From Thiomonas intermedia (GTDB lineage Bacteria > Pseudomonadota > Gammaproteobacteria > Burkholderiales > Burkholderiaceae_C), in NCBI RefSeq assembly GCF_002028405.1, contig NZ_CP020046.1, positions 992,001-1,056,000 on the forward strand: a stretch of 64,000 bases of DNA. The letters are read 5' to 3'. The translations under genes and the position numbers were made by a program. Below are positions 48,874 to 57,208 of this stretch, in pieces (position 1 is the stretch's first letter; each line of letters begins with the position of its first letter). The notes under the pieces are model-generated. The model did not search any database. It was not told the DNA's origin and saw only the letters and a program-made list of their open reading frames with translations.

Positions 48874-50325
48874 ATGAATCCGACCACCTCGCCCCGTCTT
48901 TGGCTCGTCGCGCCGTTGGTGCTCCTGCTCGGCGCCTGCGCCGCCACCCCGCCCGAGCCCGCCGTGAAAATCGCGCTGCCCGCCAGCTACGCCCAGGCCC
49001 AGAGCGGCTGGACGCCGGCGCAGCCGCTGGCCGCGGCGCCGCGTGGCGCGTGGTGGAGCGTGTTCAACGACCCGGTGCTGGCCGGACTCGAAGCGCAGGT
49101 GGCGCAGCACAACCAAAGCCTGGCCGCCCAGCTCGCCGCCTATGAGCAGGCGCAGGCCGCCGTGTCGCAGGCCCAGGCCGCCTACTACCCCACCCTGACC
49201 GCTGGCGCCGCCGCCACGCGGGCGAAAGCCGCCGGCACCGGCGCGGTCGGCAACAGCCTGAGCGCCTCGCTGGGCGCCAGTTGGGAGCCCGATCTGTGGG
49301 GCAAGGTGCGCCTGCAGGTACAGGCCGGACAGGCCACGGCCGAGGCCAGCGCGGCCACGCTGCAGAACACCCAGCTCAGCCTGCAGTCCACCCTGGCCAC
49401 CAGCTATCTGCAACTGCGCACCGTGGACGCGCAGATCGCGCTGGCCCAGGACACCGTGGCCGCCTACCAGCGCGCCCTGCAGCTCACCGACAACCGCTAC
49501 AAGGCCGGGGTGGATACCGCCGCCGACGTCGCCCAGGCGCGCACCCAGCTGCTGCAGGCGCAGACCAGCCTGACCGATCTCGGGGTGACGCGGGTGCAGT
49601 TGCAGAACGCCATCGCCGTGCTCGTGGGCCAGCCTCCGGCCGACTTCACCCTGCCCGCGGGAGACGCCCTGCCCGAGGTGCCCGCCATTCCTGCGGGCAT
49701 CCCCGCCCAGCTGCTCCAGCGTCGGCCCGACCTGGCCGCGGCCCAGGCGCAGGTGGCCGCGGCGAACGCCCAGATCGGCGTCGCGCAGACCGCGTGGTTC
49801 CCCGATCTCACTTTGTCGGCGCAGGGTGGCAGCCAGGCGGCGCGCATCGCGCAACTGTTCTCCGCGCCCTCGCTGTTCTGGTCCATCGGCCCGCAGCTCG
49901 CGGCGACGCTGTTCGACGGCGGGCTGCGCCGCGCGCAGGTGCAAAGCAGCCAGGCCGCCTACCGCGAGACCGTCGCCAACTACCGCCAGAGCGTATTGAC
50001 CGCGCTGCAACAGGTCGAAGACAACCTCGCCGCGCAACGCATCCTGTCGCAAGAGGCCCAGCAGCAGGCCGATGTGGTGCAGGCCGCCGAGGTCTCGCTG
50101 CGCCTGGCCGAAAACCAGTACAAGGCCGGCACCGCGCCCTACCTCAACGTACTCACCGCGCAGACCACGGCCACCAGCGCACGCAACGCGCAGCTCACCC
50201 TGCTGAACCGTCGCTACGCTGCCAGCGTCGGGTTGATTCAGGCCCTGGGCGGCGGCTGGGGCACCGCCGACACCCCCGCCATCGGCCCCTTGCCCACCGC
50301 TTCGGCCGCCTCGCAGAGCCGATAA
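48874..50325 (+). CDS. RND outer membrane channel lipoprotein (NodT/OprM family)
   Basis: This is the TolC-like outer membrane factor for the pump. The 483-residue product has a lipobox (LLGACAAT, Cys about 22), the opening WWSVFNDPVLAGLEAQVAQHN, and two repeated halves of long helices and barrel strands (SASLGASWEPDLWGKVRLQ; WSIGPQLAATLFDGGLRRAQ; LRLAENQYKAGTAPYLNVL). It starts five bases after mdtC. Four consecutive genes give a complete tripartite efflux system. Confidence 0.93.
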   Translation: MNPTTSPRLWLVAPLVLLLGACAATPPEPAVKIALPASYAQAQSGWTPAQPLAAAPRGAWWSVFNDPVLAGLEAQVAQHNQSLAAQLAAYEQAQAAVSQAQAAYYPTLTAGAAATRAKAAGTGAVGNSLSASLGASWEPDLWGKVRLQVQAGQATAEASAATLQNTQLSLQSTLATSYLQLRTVDAQIALAQDTVAAYQRALQLTDNRYKAGVDTAADVAQARTQLLQAQTSLTDLGVTRVQLQNAIAVLVGQPPADFTLPAGDALPEVPAIPAGIPAQLLQRRPDLAAAQAQVAAANAQIGVAQTAWFPDLTLSAQGGSQAARIAQLFSAPSLFWSIGPQLAATLFDGGLRRAQVQSSQAAYRETVANYRQSVLTALQQVEDNLAAQRILSQEAQQQADVVQAAEVSLRLAENQYKAGTAPYLNVLTAQTTATSARNAQLTLLNRRYAASVGLIQALGGGWGTADTPAIGPLPTASAASQSR

Positions 50326-50344
50326 CACGCCGTCGCGCTCAGGT

Positions 50345-50560
50345 CATCCCCCTCCCAACCTCCCCCACAGGTGGGGGAGGAGAAGACAGCACCGCGTGCG
50401 ATCTGCGTGTGCCCCTCCCAGCCTCCCCCACAGGTGGGGGAGGAGAAGACAGCACGGCGTGCGATCTGCGCATGCCCCTCCCAGCCTCCCCCACACAGGG
50501 CGGGAGGCGTGTTTGCTCCCTCCCCACTCGTGGGGAGGGCCGGGGTGGGGAGGGCGGCCT
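50345..50560 (+). repeat. Array of palindromic modules with 63-bp period
   Basis: Module A, CCTCCCCCAC-AG-GTGGGGGAGG, starts at 50359, 50422 and (degenerate) 50485, exactly 63 bases apart, joined by a conserved linker around GCGTGCGATCTGCG. A final module B, CCCTCCCCAC-TC-GTGGGGAGGG (50518-50539), with GGGGTGGGGAGG, ends the array. It sits after the efflux operon. Each unit would form a stable hairpin. The identical linkers exclude a CRISPR. Confidence 0.9.
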
Positions 50561-50606
50561 CGCACTTCAACGCGCCCCATCCACGACGACCTGGGTCGAC
50601 AGCTCG

Positions 50607-50649
50607 ATTTGCAATTATCTTGCAAATGCGATTACTTCTCATGTAGGAT
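50607..50649 (+). promoter_or_regulatory. Probable promoter and operator of the haem operon
   Basis: ATTTGCAA and TTGCAAAT form a perfect 8-bp dyad with a 5-base spacer (50607-50627). The right arm overlaps a -35 like TTGCAA (50620-50625), followed 18 bases later by TAGGAT (50644-50649) as -10. The adjoining GCAAATGCGATTACTTCTC partly resembles a Fur box. An iron-responsive repressor is expected for this operon, but the exact regulator is inference. Confidence 0.5.
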
Positions 50650-50665
50650 TTGTTGCATCTTCACC

Positions 50666-50780
50666 GGCGACCGCGCCGTGGCGCTGAGCGTCACGCGCGG
50701 TCGCCAAGGCATACGCCAGCCTCATCGCAAGCCGTGCCTGTAACTCCCAAGACCACGCCGGGCCGTTCCCGGAGGTCTTG
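50666..50780 (+). other. Structured 5' leader of the haem receptor gene
   Basis: Between the probable promoter and hmuR, two strong hairpins occur: GGCGACCGCGC pairs perfectly with GCGCGGTCGCC (50666-50705), and CAAGACC with GGTCTTG enclosing CCGGG/CCCGG (50748-50780). A smaller CCCCTTCGGGG hairpin follows at about 50782. It does not match a known riboswitch that I recognise; no cobalamin box is seen. Confidence 0.5.
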
Positions 50781-50843
50781 ACCCCTTCGGGGGCGGACGA
50801 GGTGTGACCCCGTCCTGGAGATTCACCTACAGGAGCAGCAAAC

Positions 50844-53075
50844 GTGTGGCGTCACAAGATTTTGTGGGTTTCGATGTGCATGGCGTGGGGCGGTTCGGCC
50901 ACCCCGGCCCTGGCTGACGACAGCAACAAGCCGCAGCCCGGCCCGGCACCCACCGCGAGTGCGGCGGGCTCGGTCACTTCATCGGCGCTTCCCGGCGTCA
51001 CCATCACCTCCACCCGGACCGCGCGCTCGGTGGACGACGTGCCCGATACTGTCACCGTGCACACGGCGCGGCAGATCGAGTTGTCGGGCGCGCGCAATAT
51101 CGAAGAGCTGTTCCGCGACGAGCTCGACGTCACCGTCAACCACGATCCGGCACGCTTCACCGCGGCGAGCTCCTCGACCGGGCGGGCCGGCAATGCCGGC
51201 ATCAACATCCGCGGGCTCGAAGGCAATCAGGTGTTGATGATGACCGACGGCATCCGCCTGCCCTTCGCCTTCGACTTCGGCCCCTTCAGCACCGGCCGCG
51301 GTGACTATGTGGACGTCAACGCCTACAAGTCCGTGGAAGTGCTGCGCGGCCCGGCCTCCACCCAATACGGCAGCGACGGCCTGGCCGGCGCGGTGCAGTT
51401 TTTCACCCTCGACCCTCAAGACCTGCTCAAGCCCGGCTCGAACGCCAATGGCTTCGCCCGACTGTCGTACTCCAGCGTAGACCGCTCGTGGAACACAGCG
51501 GTGGCCGGCGCCGGCCAGAAAGGCCCATGGCAGGGGCTGCTGCTGGGCAGCTTCTCGCGCGGCCACGACCAGGACAACAGGGGCGGCAACGACGCCGCCA
51601 ACGTCACCCGCACCACGCCCAACCCGATGGACTGGCGCAGCCAGTATGTGCTGGGCAAGGCCATCCTCGCCATCACGCCAAGGCAAAGTCTGGGGCTGAC
51701 CGTGGAAGCCCTGCGGCGCAAGCAGGACACCGACGTGCTGTCGGCCCTTGCCGTGCCGCCCTACGCCGCCACCAGCACCCGCGGCCTCACCGCGAACGAC
51801 GCCATAGCCCGCAACCGCCTGTCGTTGCGGCACGACTGGTCGGGCGACGGCTGGCTGCGCGCGGCCCGCACCGAGGTGTACTGGCAGGACGCCGAAGTGC
51901 GGCAGCGCACCTGGGAAGACCGCAACACCGCCGCCGACCGCACCCGCGACAACACCTACCGCCAACGCATCCTCGGCCTGTCCACCCAACTGCAGAGCCG
52001 CATCGCCACCGACACCTGGCTGCACCGTCTGAGCTGGGGCGCCGATCTCAGCACCTCGCGCATCAGCGCGGTGCGCGACGGCACCGTGCCCGCGGCAGGC
52101 GAGACCTTTCCCACCAAGCCCTTCCCGGACACCGACTACCGCCTGATGGGTCTGTTCGTGCAGGACGAGATCGACTCCGAGCGCCTCACCTTCATCCCCG
52201 GCCTGCGGCTCGACGGCTACCAGCTCGACCCGAGCACCAGCGGCTACGGCGGCAAGGCCGTCTCGCTCAGCGATCACGCCGTCTCGCCGCGTCTGGGCGC
52301 CATCTGGCGGCTGGCGCCGCAGGCCCAGCCCTATGTGCAGTGGGCGCTGGGCTTTCGCGCACCCACGCCCGATCAGGTCAACAACAACTTCGCCAACCCG
52401 CTGCAGGGCTACACCAGCGTGGGCAATCCCGATCTGCAGGCCGAGCACGCCAACAGCATCGAGCTGGGGCTGCGCGGCAGCCAGGGCAACGTGAGCTACT
52501 CGCTGGCCGCCTATCACAACCGCTACCGCAACTTCATCGAGCAGACCGTGGTGGGCGGCACGGGCACGCCCACCAATCCGCTGGTCTTCCAGTACGTCAA
52601 CCTGAGCAAGGCCACCATCCGCGGCCTCGAAGCCCGGGCGCGCTGGCAGGCCACCTCGCAATGGTCCTTCAACGCCGGGGCGGCCTACAGCCGCGGCGAC
52701 TACGAGCAAAACGGCGTGAGCGCGCCGCTGAACTCGGTGCAGCCGCTGCGCCTGCTCGTCGGCGCCCAGTACGACGCAGGCTGGCTGGGCGGCAAGCTCG
52801 ACGTGCAGCACACCCAGGGCAAGGCGCTCGGCCGCATCGACACCGCCGACTACACCGGCAGCCCCTTCACGCCCAAGGCCTACACCGTGGTCAACGTCGG
52901 CCTGTGGTGGAAGCCCACGCCGCGCATCACCGTGTCGGGCAACCTCAACAACCTGTTCGATGAAAAGTACTGGGTCTGGGACGACGTGCGCGGCCTGTCG
53001 GCCAGCAGCCCGGTGCTCGACGCCTACACCGAACCCGGACGCAATGTGCAGATCGCGCTGCGCTACGACTTCTGA
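50844..53075 (+). CDS. hmuR: TonB-dependent haem/haemoglobin receptor
   Basis: This outer membrane receptor takes up haem. The 743-residue product has a signal peptide (cleavage after ALA), a plug domain (about 50-170: ITSTRTARSVDDVPDTVTV; GINIRGLEGNQVLMMTDGIRLP) and a 22-strand type barrel ending in RYDF. The FRAP (504-507) and NPDL (528-531) boxes of haem receptors are present, but no His lies between them, where many family members carry one. The start is GTG 50844 with AGGAG upstream. It leads the operon with hmuSTUV and tonB-exbBD. Confidence 0.92.
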   Translation: MWRHKILWVSMCMAWGGSATPALADDSNKPQPGPAPTASAAGSVTSSALPGVTITSTRTARSVDDVPDTVTVHTARQIELSGARNIEELFRDELDVTVNHDPARFTAASSSTGRAGNAGINIRGLEGNQVLMMTDGIRLPFAFDFGPFSTGRGDYVDVNAYKSVEVLRGPASTQYGSDGLAGAVQFFTLDPQDLLKPGSNANGFARLSYSSVDRSWNTAVAGAGQKGPWQGLLLGSFSRGHDQDNRGGNDAANVTRTTPNPMDWRSQYVLGKAILAITPRQSLGLTVEALRRKQDTDVLSALAVPPYAATSTRGLTANDAIARNRLSLRHDWSGDGWLRAARTEVYWQDAEVRQRTWEDRNTAADRTRDNTYRQRILGLSTQLQSRIATDTWLHRLSWGADLSTSRISAVRDGTVPAAGETFPTKPFPDTDYRLMGLFVQDEIDSERLTFIPGLRLDGYQLDPSTSGYGGKAVSLSDHAVSPRLGAIWRLAPQAQPYVQWALGFRAPTPDQVNNNFANPLQGYTSVGNPDLQAEHANSIELGLRGSQGNVSYSLAAYHNRYRNFIEQTVVGGTGTPTNPLVFQYVNLSKATIRGLEARARWQATSQWSFNAGAAYSRGDYEQNGVSAPLNSVQPLRLLVGAQYDAGWLGGKLDVQHTQGKALGRIDTADYTGSPFTPKAYTVVNVGLWWKPTPRITVSGNLNNLFDEKYWVWDDVRGLSASSPVLDAYTEPGRNVQIALRYDF

Positions 53076-53094
53076 CCCCTCACCGGAGATCGCC

Positions 53095-54195
53095 ATGAGC
53101 CATGCCCTATCCCAGCAGTCCATCGACCCCACGCAGGCCTTGCGCGACGCCTACGCCCAGGCGCGCCGCGGCACCCCGCCGCTGCGTCAGCGCGACGTCG
53201 CCGCGCAGCTCGGCTGCTCCGAAGGCGAGATCGTCGCCGCGCACGTGGGCGCGCCCGAAGACGGCGCGCTGTCGGCGCTGCGCCTGCAGCCGCGCTGGCG
53301 CGACCTGTTCCCTGCCTTCGAGTCGCTCGGCGACGTCATGGCGCTGACCCGCAACGCCTCGTGCGTGCACGAAAAGACCGGCACCTACCGCAACGTCTCG
53401 TGCACCGACCGCGGCGGGCTGGTGCTCGACCGACAGATCGACCTGCGGCTGTTCTTCAGCCGCTGGACGCATGGTTTCGCCGTGACCGAGAACGGCAACG
53501 GCGGAACGCGCCAGAGCCTGCAGTTCTACGACGCCCAGGGCCAGGCCCTGCACAAGATCCACGCCCGCCCCGCCACCGACCTGAAGGCCTGGCAGGAGCT
53601 GATCGCGCAGTTCCGCGCGCCGCAGCAGCAGGCGGGCATGCAGCCCGAGCCGGCGCCCCCCCTGGAGGCCGAACGCGACGACGGCGACATCGACGTGGCC
53701 CAACTGCGCGAGGAGTGGGCCGGGCTGCGCGACACCCACGAGTTCTTCGGCCTACTCAAACGCCACGGCCTCACCCGCACCCAGGCGCTGCGGCTGGCCG
53801 ATCCGCGCTTTGCCATCGAAGTCGAGCGCGACGTGCTGCCCCGCATGCTGCAGGACGCCGCGCGCGATGCCGTGCCCATCATGGTGTTCGTTGGCAACCC
53901 CGGCATCATCCAGATCCACTCGGGCACGGTGCAGAAGATCGTGCCGATGGGGCCGTGGATCAACGTGCTCGATCCCGGCTTCAACCTGCATCTGCGGCAA
54001 GACCATGTCGCCCGCGCCTGGGTGGTGCGCAAGCCCACGAGCGACGGCCTCGTCACCTCGCTGGAGCTGTTCGATGCCGCGGGCGAGACCATCGCCATGC
54101 TGTTCGGCGAACGCAAGCCCGGCACGCAAGAGCTGGCGGCCTGGCAGAACCTGATGAACCACGTCGCCCAGGAAGAAGCGCTATGCGCCGCCTGA
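53095..54195 (+). CDS. hmuS: Haem-degrading/trafficking protein HmuS
   Basis: HmuS is a cytoplasmic protein that binds incoming haem and passes or degrades it. The 366-residue product has the two-fold repeat of the HemS/ChuX fold: first half with LGDVMALTRNASCVHEKTGTY, second half with VPIMVFVGNPGIIQIHSGTV and WVVRKPTSDGLVTSLELFD. Size is slightly above the usual 345. ATG 53095 is chosen 19 bases after the hmuR stop. The 3' end overlaps a possible long start of hmuT. Confidence 0.92.
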   Translation: MSHALSQQSIDPTQALRDAYAQARRGTPPLRQRDVAAQLGCSEGEIVAAHVGAPEDGALSALRLQPRWRDLFPAFESLGDVMALTRNASCVHEKTGTYRNVSCTDRGGLVLDRQIDLRLFFSRWTHGFAVTENGNGGTRQSLQFYDAQGQALHKIHARPATDLKAWQELIAQFRAPQQQAGMQPEPAPPLEAERDDGDIDVAQLREEWAGLRDTHEFFGLLKRHGLTRTQALRLADPRFAIEVERDVLPRMLQDAARDAVPIMVFVGNPGIIQIHSGTVQKIVPMGPWINVLDPGFNLHLRQDHVARAWVVRKPTSDGLVTSLELFDAAGETIAMLFGERKPGTQELAAWQNLMNHVAQEEALCAA

Positions 54196-54231
54196 CCACG
54201 GCCCATCCCGCTGCGGCCCGGTTCGACACCT

Positions 54232-54393
54232 CAGAAGGTGTGAATGAACCCGGCGTGGCCGAGCGGCGTGCCCAAAGGGATCCAATCAAGACGCAAAGCA
54301 CAGCCGTGCCCAACGGCACGGCGCGCATTTGCAACGCCGAATGGGGCCCTTTGGGCATGATGAGCGGGCATGGCGGATTTGTTCACACCTTCT
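54232..54393. mobile_element. 162-bp imperfect palindrome with 12-bp perfect ends (MITE-like)
   Basis: AGAAGGTGTGAA at the left end and TTCACACCTTCT at the right end are perfect inverted repeats. Inside, the two arms align over about 79 bases with roughly two thirds matches, including TGCCCAAAGGG against CCCTTTGGGCA, and meet at a central CCGTGCC/GGCACGG hairpin. It lies between hmuS and the Tat signal of hmuT and stays in frame (54 codons). No clear target duplication was seen. Confidence 0.65.
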
Positions 54394-55277
54394 CAGCGCG
54401 CCTGTCGGGCCTTTCGCGCCGCGACGTGCTGACGGGCGGCGCGGCGTCCTTGTTCGGCGTGCTGTGCGGCGGTTCGCTCGCGCAGGCCAGCCCTGGCCCG
54501 CGCGTGGTCAGCATCGGCGGCGGCATCACCGAGATCGTCTACGCCCTCGGCGCGCAGAGCCTGCTCGTCGGCGTGGACACCACATCCACCTTTCCCGCCG
54601 CGGCAGCCCGGCTGCCCAGCGTCGGCTACGCCCGGCAACTGTCGGCCGAAGGCATTCTCGCGCTCACGCCCTCGCTGGTGCTGGCCACGGCCGAGGCGGG
54701 GCCGCCCGCCGTGCTGCAGCAGTTGCGCGGCAGCGGCATCGCCTTGCAGACCCTCGATGCCGATCACCGCTTCGAAGGCCTGATCGCCCGCATCCAGGCT
54801 GTCGGCAAGGCCACGGGCCACGCGGACGCCGCGCAGGCCCTCGCCGCGAAAACCACGCGCGACTGGAGCCAGGTGCAGCGCGACATCGCCGCCGCCAGCC
54901 AGCGCCCGCGCGTGCTCTTTCTCATGGGCTTCGACATCGCCCGCATGATGGTGGCCGGACAGGGCACGGCGGCGCAGGCCATGCTCGACTATGCCGGTGC
55001 GCGCAACGCCGCGCAGGGCTACGGCGGCTACAAGCCGCTCACCCCCGAAGCCCTCATCGCCGCGCGCCCCGACGTGCTGCTGACGACCCGCCAGGCGCTC
55101 GATGCGGGCGGCGGCGCGGCAGGCCTGCTGCGCCAGCCCGGCATGGCGCAGACGCCCGCGGGCCAGGCGCGGCGCGTGGTCGCGCTCGACACCATGCTGC
55201 TGCTCGGCTTCGGTCCGCGCCTGCCCCTGGCCGTGCAGACCCTGCACCGCGATCTCGTGGCCAGCCTGTCGGCCTGA
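54357..55277 (+). CDS. hmuT: Periplasmic haem-binding protein HmuT
   Basis: HmuT carries haem from the receptor to the HmuUV transporter. From ATG 54357 it is 306 residues with a Tat-like signal (SRRDVLTGGAASLFGVLCG) and the periplasmic-binding core (RVVSIGGGITEIVYALGAQSLLVGVDTTS; RPRVLFLMGF; LTPEALIAARPDVLLTT). The frame is open further back to ATG 54183 (364 residues). That extra part is only palindrome-derived sequence, so the inner start is preferred, although it too lies inside the element. The Tyr usual in HmuT haem sites is not obvious by eye. Confidence 0.88.
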   Translation: MMSGHGGFVHTFSARLSGLSRRDVLTGGAASLFGVLCGGSLAQASPGPRVVSIGGGITEIVYALGAQSLLVGVDTTSTFPAAAARLPSVGYARQLSAEGILALTPSLVLATAEAGPPAVLQQLRGSGIALQTLDADHRFEGLIARIQAVGKATGHADAAQALAAKTTRDWSQVQRDIAAASQRPRVLFLMGFDIARMMVAGQGTAAQAMLDYAGARNAAQGYGGYKPLTPEALIAARPDVLLTTRQALDAGGGAAGLLRQPGMAQTPAGQARRVVALDTMLLLGFGPRLPLAVQTLHRDLVASLSA

Positions 55278-55297
55278 GCCCAAGGCCCCCGCGCACC

Positions 55298-56365
55298 ATG
55301 AATCCCTGCACCGAACTCGCCCCGCCAAGGGCACGCCCGGCCCCACTGCGCTGGCTGCAAGGCCTGCAGCGCCGCCCGGCCCTCGCGCTCGGCGTGGCGC
55401 TCGCCGTCTGCCTGGTTCTGGCCGTGCAGGCCGGCGCGGTGGAGGTGCGCCGGGCCGACTGGTTGCAGCCCTTCGCGGCTACCTCGGGCAGTTATGTGCT
55501 GTGGGAGATTCGTCTGCCGCGCGCCCTGTTTGCCGCGCTGGTGGGCGCGGTGCTGGGGCTGTCGGGTGCGCTCACGCAGGGTCTGTTCCGCAATCCGCTG
55601 GCCGACCCCGGACTGCTCGGCGTGACCACGGGCGCGGCCCTGTTCGCGGCGCTGGTCATCGTGTTCTTCGCCGGCCTTGGCCTGGCGCTGCCGCCACCCC
55701 TGCGGCTCTGGCTGCTGCCGGCCGCAGCCTTCACCGGGGCCTTGCTCGTGGTCTTTCTGCTCGACCGCGCCGCGCGCTGGCTCACGCCGGGCTCCATCGC
55801 CGGGCTGTTGCTGACCGGCGTGGCGCTCAACGCCCTGGCCGGCTCGGTCATCGGCCTGGCCACCTACGCGGCCAGCGACGAGCAGTTGCGCAGCCTCTCG
55901 TTCTGGACCCTGGGATCGCTGGCCGGCGCCAACTGGACGCTGGTGCTCCTGCTCGCCGGCCTGCTGGCGCTCGGGCTGTGGTGGGTGCGCCGCCTGCTGC
56001 AGGCCATGAATGCCCTGGCGCTGGGCGAGGCGGTGGCGGCGCATCTGGGCATCGACGTCAACGCGCTGCGCGGCCGGGTCATCGTGGCGGTGGCGCTGCT
56101 GTCGGGCTTTGCCGTGGCGTGGACCGGGGTGATCGGCTTCATCGGCCTGATGGCGCCCAATCTGGTGCGGCTGCTCATCGGCCCGGACCAGCGGCAGGTG
56201 GCCCCGCTCTCCGCGCTGACCGGCGCCATCGTGCTCACGCTGGCCGACACCCTGGCCCGCACCGTGGCCATTCCCGCCGAGATTCCCGTGGGCATCTTCA
56301 CCGCCCTGCTCGGCGGCCCGTTTTTCCTGCTCATGCTGCGGCCCGGCTTGAGCCGGGGAGGTTGA
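55298..56365 (+). CDS. hmuU: Haem ABC transporter permease HmuU
   Basis: HmuU is the FecCD-type permease that forms the haem channel in the inner membrane. The 355-residue protein has about ten helices and the family motifs LWEIRLPRALFAALVGAVLGLSGALTQG, NPLADPGLLGVTTGA, and FIGLMAPNLVRLL before the coupling helix. It starts 20 bases after hmuT and ends six bases before hmuV. Confidence 0.94.
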   Translation: MNPCTELAPPRARPAPLRWLQGLQRRPALALGVALAVCLVLAVQAGAVEVRRADWLQPFAATSGSYVLWEIRLPRALFAALVGAVLGLSGALTQGLFRNPLADPGLLGVTTGAALFAALVIVFFAGLGLALPPPLRLWLLPAAAFTGALLVVFLLDRAARWLTPGSIAGLLLTGVALNALAGSVIGLATYAASDEQLRSLSFWTLGSLAGANWTLVLLLAGLLALGLWWVRRLLQAMNALALGEAVAAHLGIDVNALRGRVIVAVALLSGFAVAWTGVIGFIGLMAPNLVRLLIGPDQRQVAPLSALTGAIVLTLADTLARTVAIPAEIPVGIFTALLGGPFFLLMLRPGLSRGG

Positions 56366-56371
56366 CCGCCC

Positions 56372-57208
56372 ATGTCTGCCCTGCCGCAAACCCAAGCCGC
56401 CGCCCTGCTGCATGTGGAGGGCGCGACGGCACGCCTCGGGCGCCATGTCGTCGGGCCGTTCGACCTGCACCTGCAGGCCGGACAGACCCTGGCCATCCTC
56501 GGCCCCAGCGGCGCAGGCAAGTCCACCCTGCTGCGGCTGCTCGCACGCGAGCTGCCTCCCGACTCGGGCACGGTGCGTTTCGAGGGCAAGCCGCTGCGAC
56601 AGTGGAACGCGCTCGACCTCAGCCACCGCCGCGCCGTGCTGCCGCAGGGCTTCGACGTGGCCTTCGGTCTCGCGGCCGATCTGGTGGTGGCGCTGGGCCG
56701 CGTCGGGCGCCGACACGATCCGCAGCGCGACGCCATCGTGCAGGCCGCGCTCGAACTCGCCCGCGTGCCGCAGGTTCGCCACCGGCGCTTTCACACCCTG
56801 TCGGGCGGCGAGCAGGCGCGGGTGCAACTGGCCCGCGTGTTCGCGCAGCTCTGGGATGTGCAGGGCGGCCTGGTGCTGGTGGATGAACCCATCGCCGCAC
56901 TCGATCCCGGCCTGCAGTTCGAGCTGATGCACGGTCTGATCGGCTTCGCCCGCGCGCGTCGTCATGCCCTGGTCGCCGTGCTGCACGACATCAACCACGC
57001 GCTGGCCGGCTTCGATCGGCTGCTGCTGGTTCGCGCCGCGCGGCAAATGGCCATCCTGCCCGCCGACCGCGCGGCCCTGCCCCAGCTGCAAACGCTTTAC
57101 GGCGTGCGGCTGCAGGCCGTGGAACTGGGCGAGGGCCAATGGGCCACGGTGGTGCGGCCCGAGGCTGGCGCCGACATGGTCTCCATGAGCGACCGTGCCG
57201 CACCATGA
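56372..57208 (+). CDS. hmuV: Haem ABC transporter ATPase HmuV
   Basis: HmuV powers HmuU. The 278-residue protein has Walker A GPSGAGKST, the Q-loop (RAVLPQGFDVAF), signature LSGGEQARV, Walker B LVLVDEP and the switch His in VAVLHDINHAL. It belongs to the haemin-import ATPase group. Its stop overlaps the tonB start (ATGA). Confidence 0.94.
   Translation: MSALPQTQAAALLHVEGATARLGRHVVGPFDLHLQAGQTLAILGPSGAGKSTLLRLLARELPPDSGTVRFEGKPLRQWNALDLSHRRAVLPQGFDVAFGLAADLVVALGRVGRRHDPQRDAIVQAALELARVPQVRHRRFHTLSGGEQARVQLARVFAQLWDVQGGLVLVDEPIAALDPGLQFELMHGLIGFARARRHALVAVLHDINHALAGFDRLLLVRAARQMAILPADRAALPQLQTLYGVRLQAVELGEGQWATVVRPEAGADMVSMSDRAAP

Noticed and set aside
50345..50560. CRISPR array
   Set aside because: The units repeat with 63-bp period, but the sequence between the palindromes is also repeated, so there are no unique spacers, and no cas genes are present.
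50666..50780. Cobalamin riboswitch upstream of a TonB-dependent receptor
   Set aside because: No B12-box like sequence was found, and the receptor operon is clearly for haem.
53361..54356. Extended 638-residue version of HmuT
   Set aside because: The upstream part is the out-of-frame hmuS region followed by the palindromic element; HmuT proteins begin shortly before the signal peptide.
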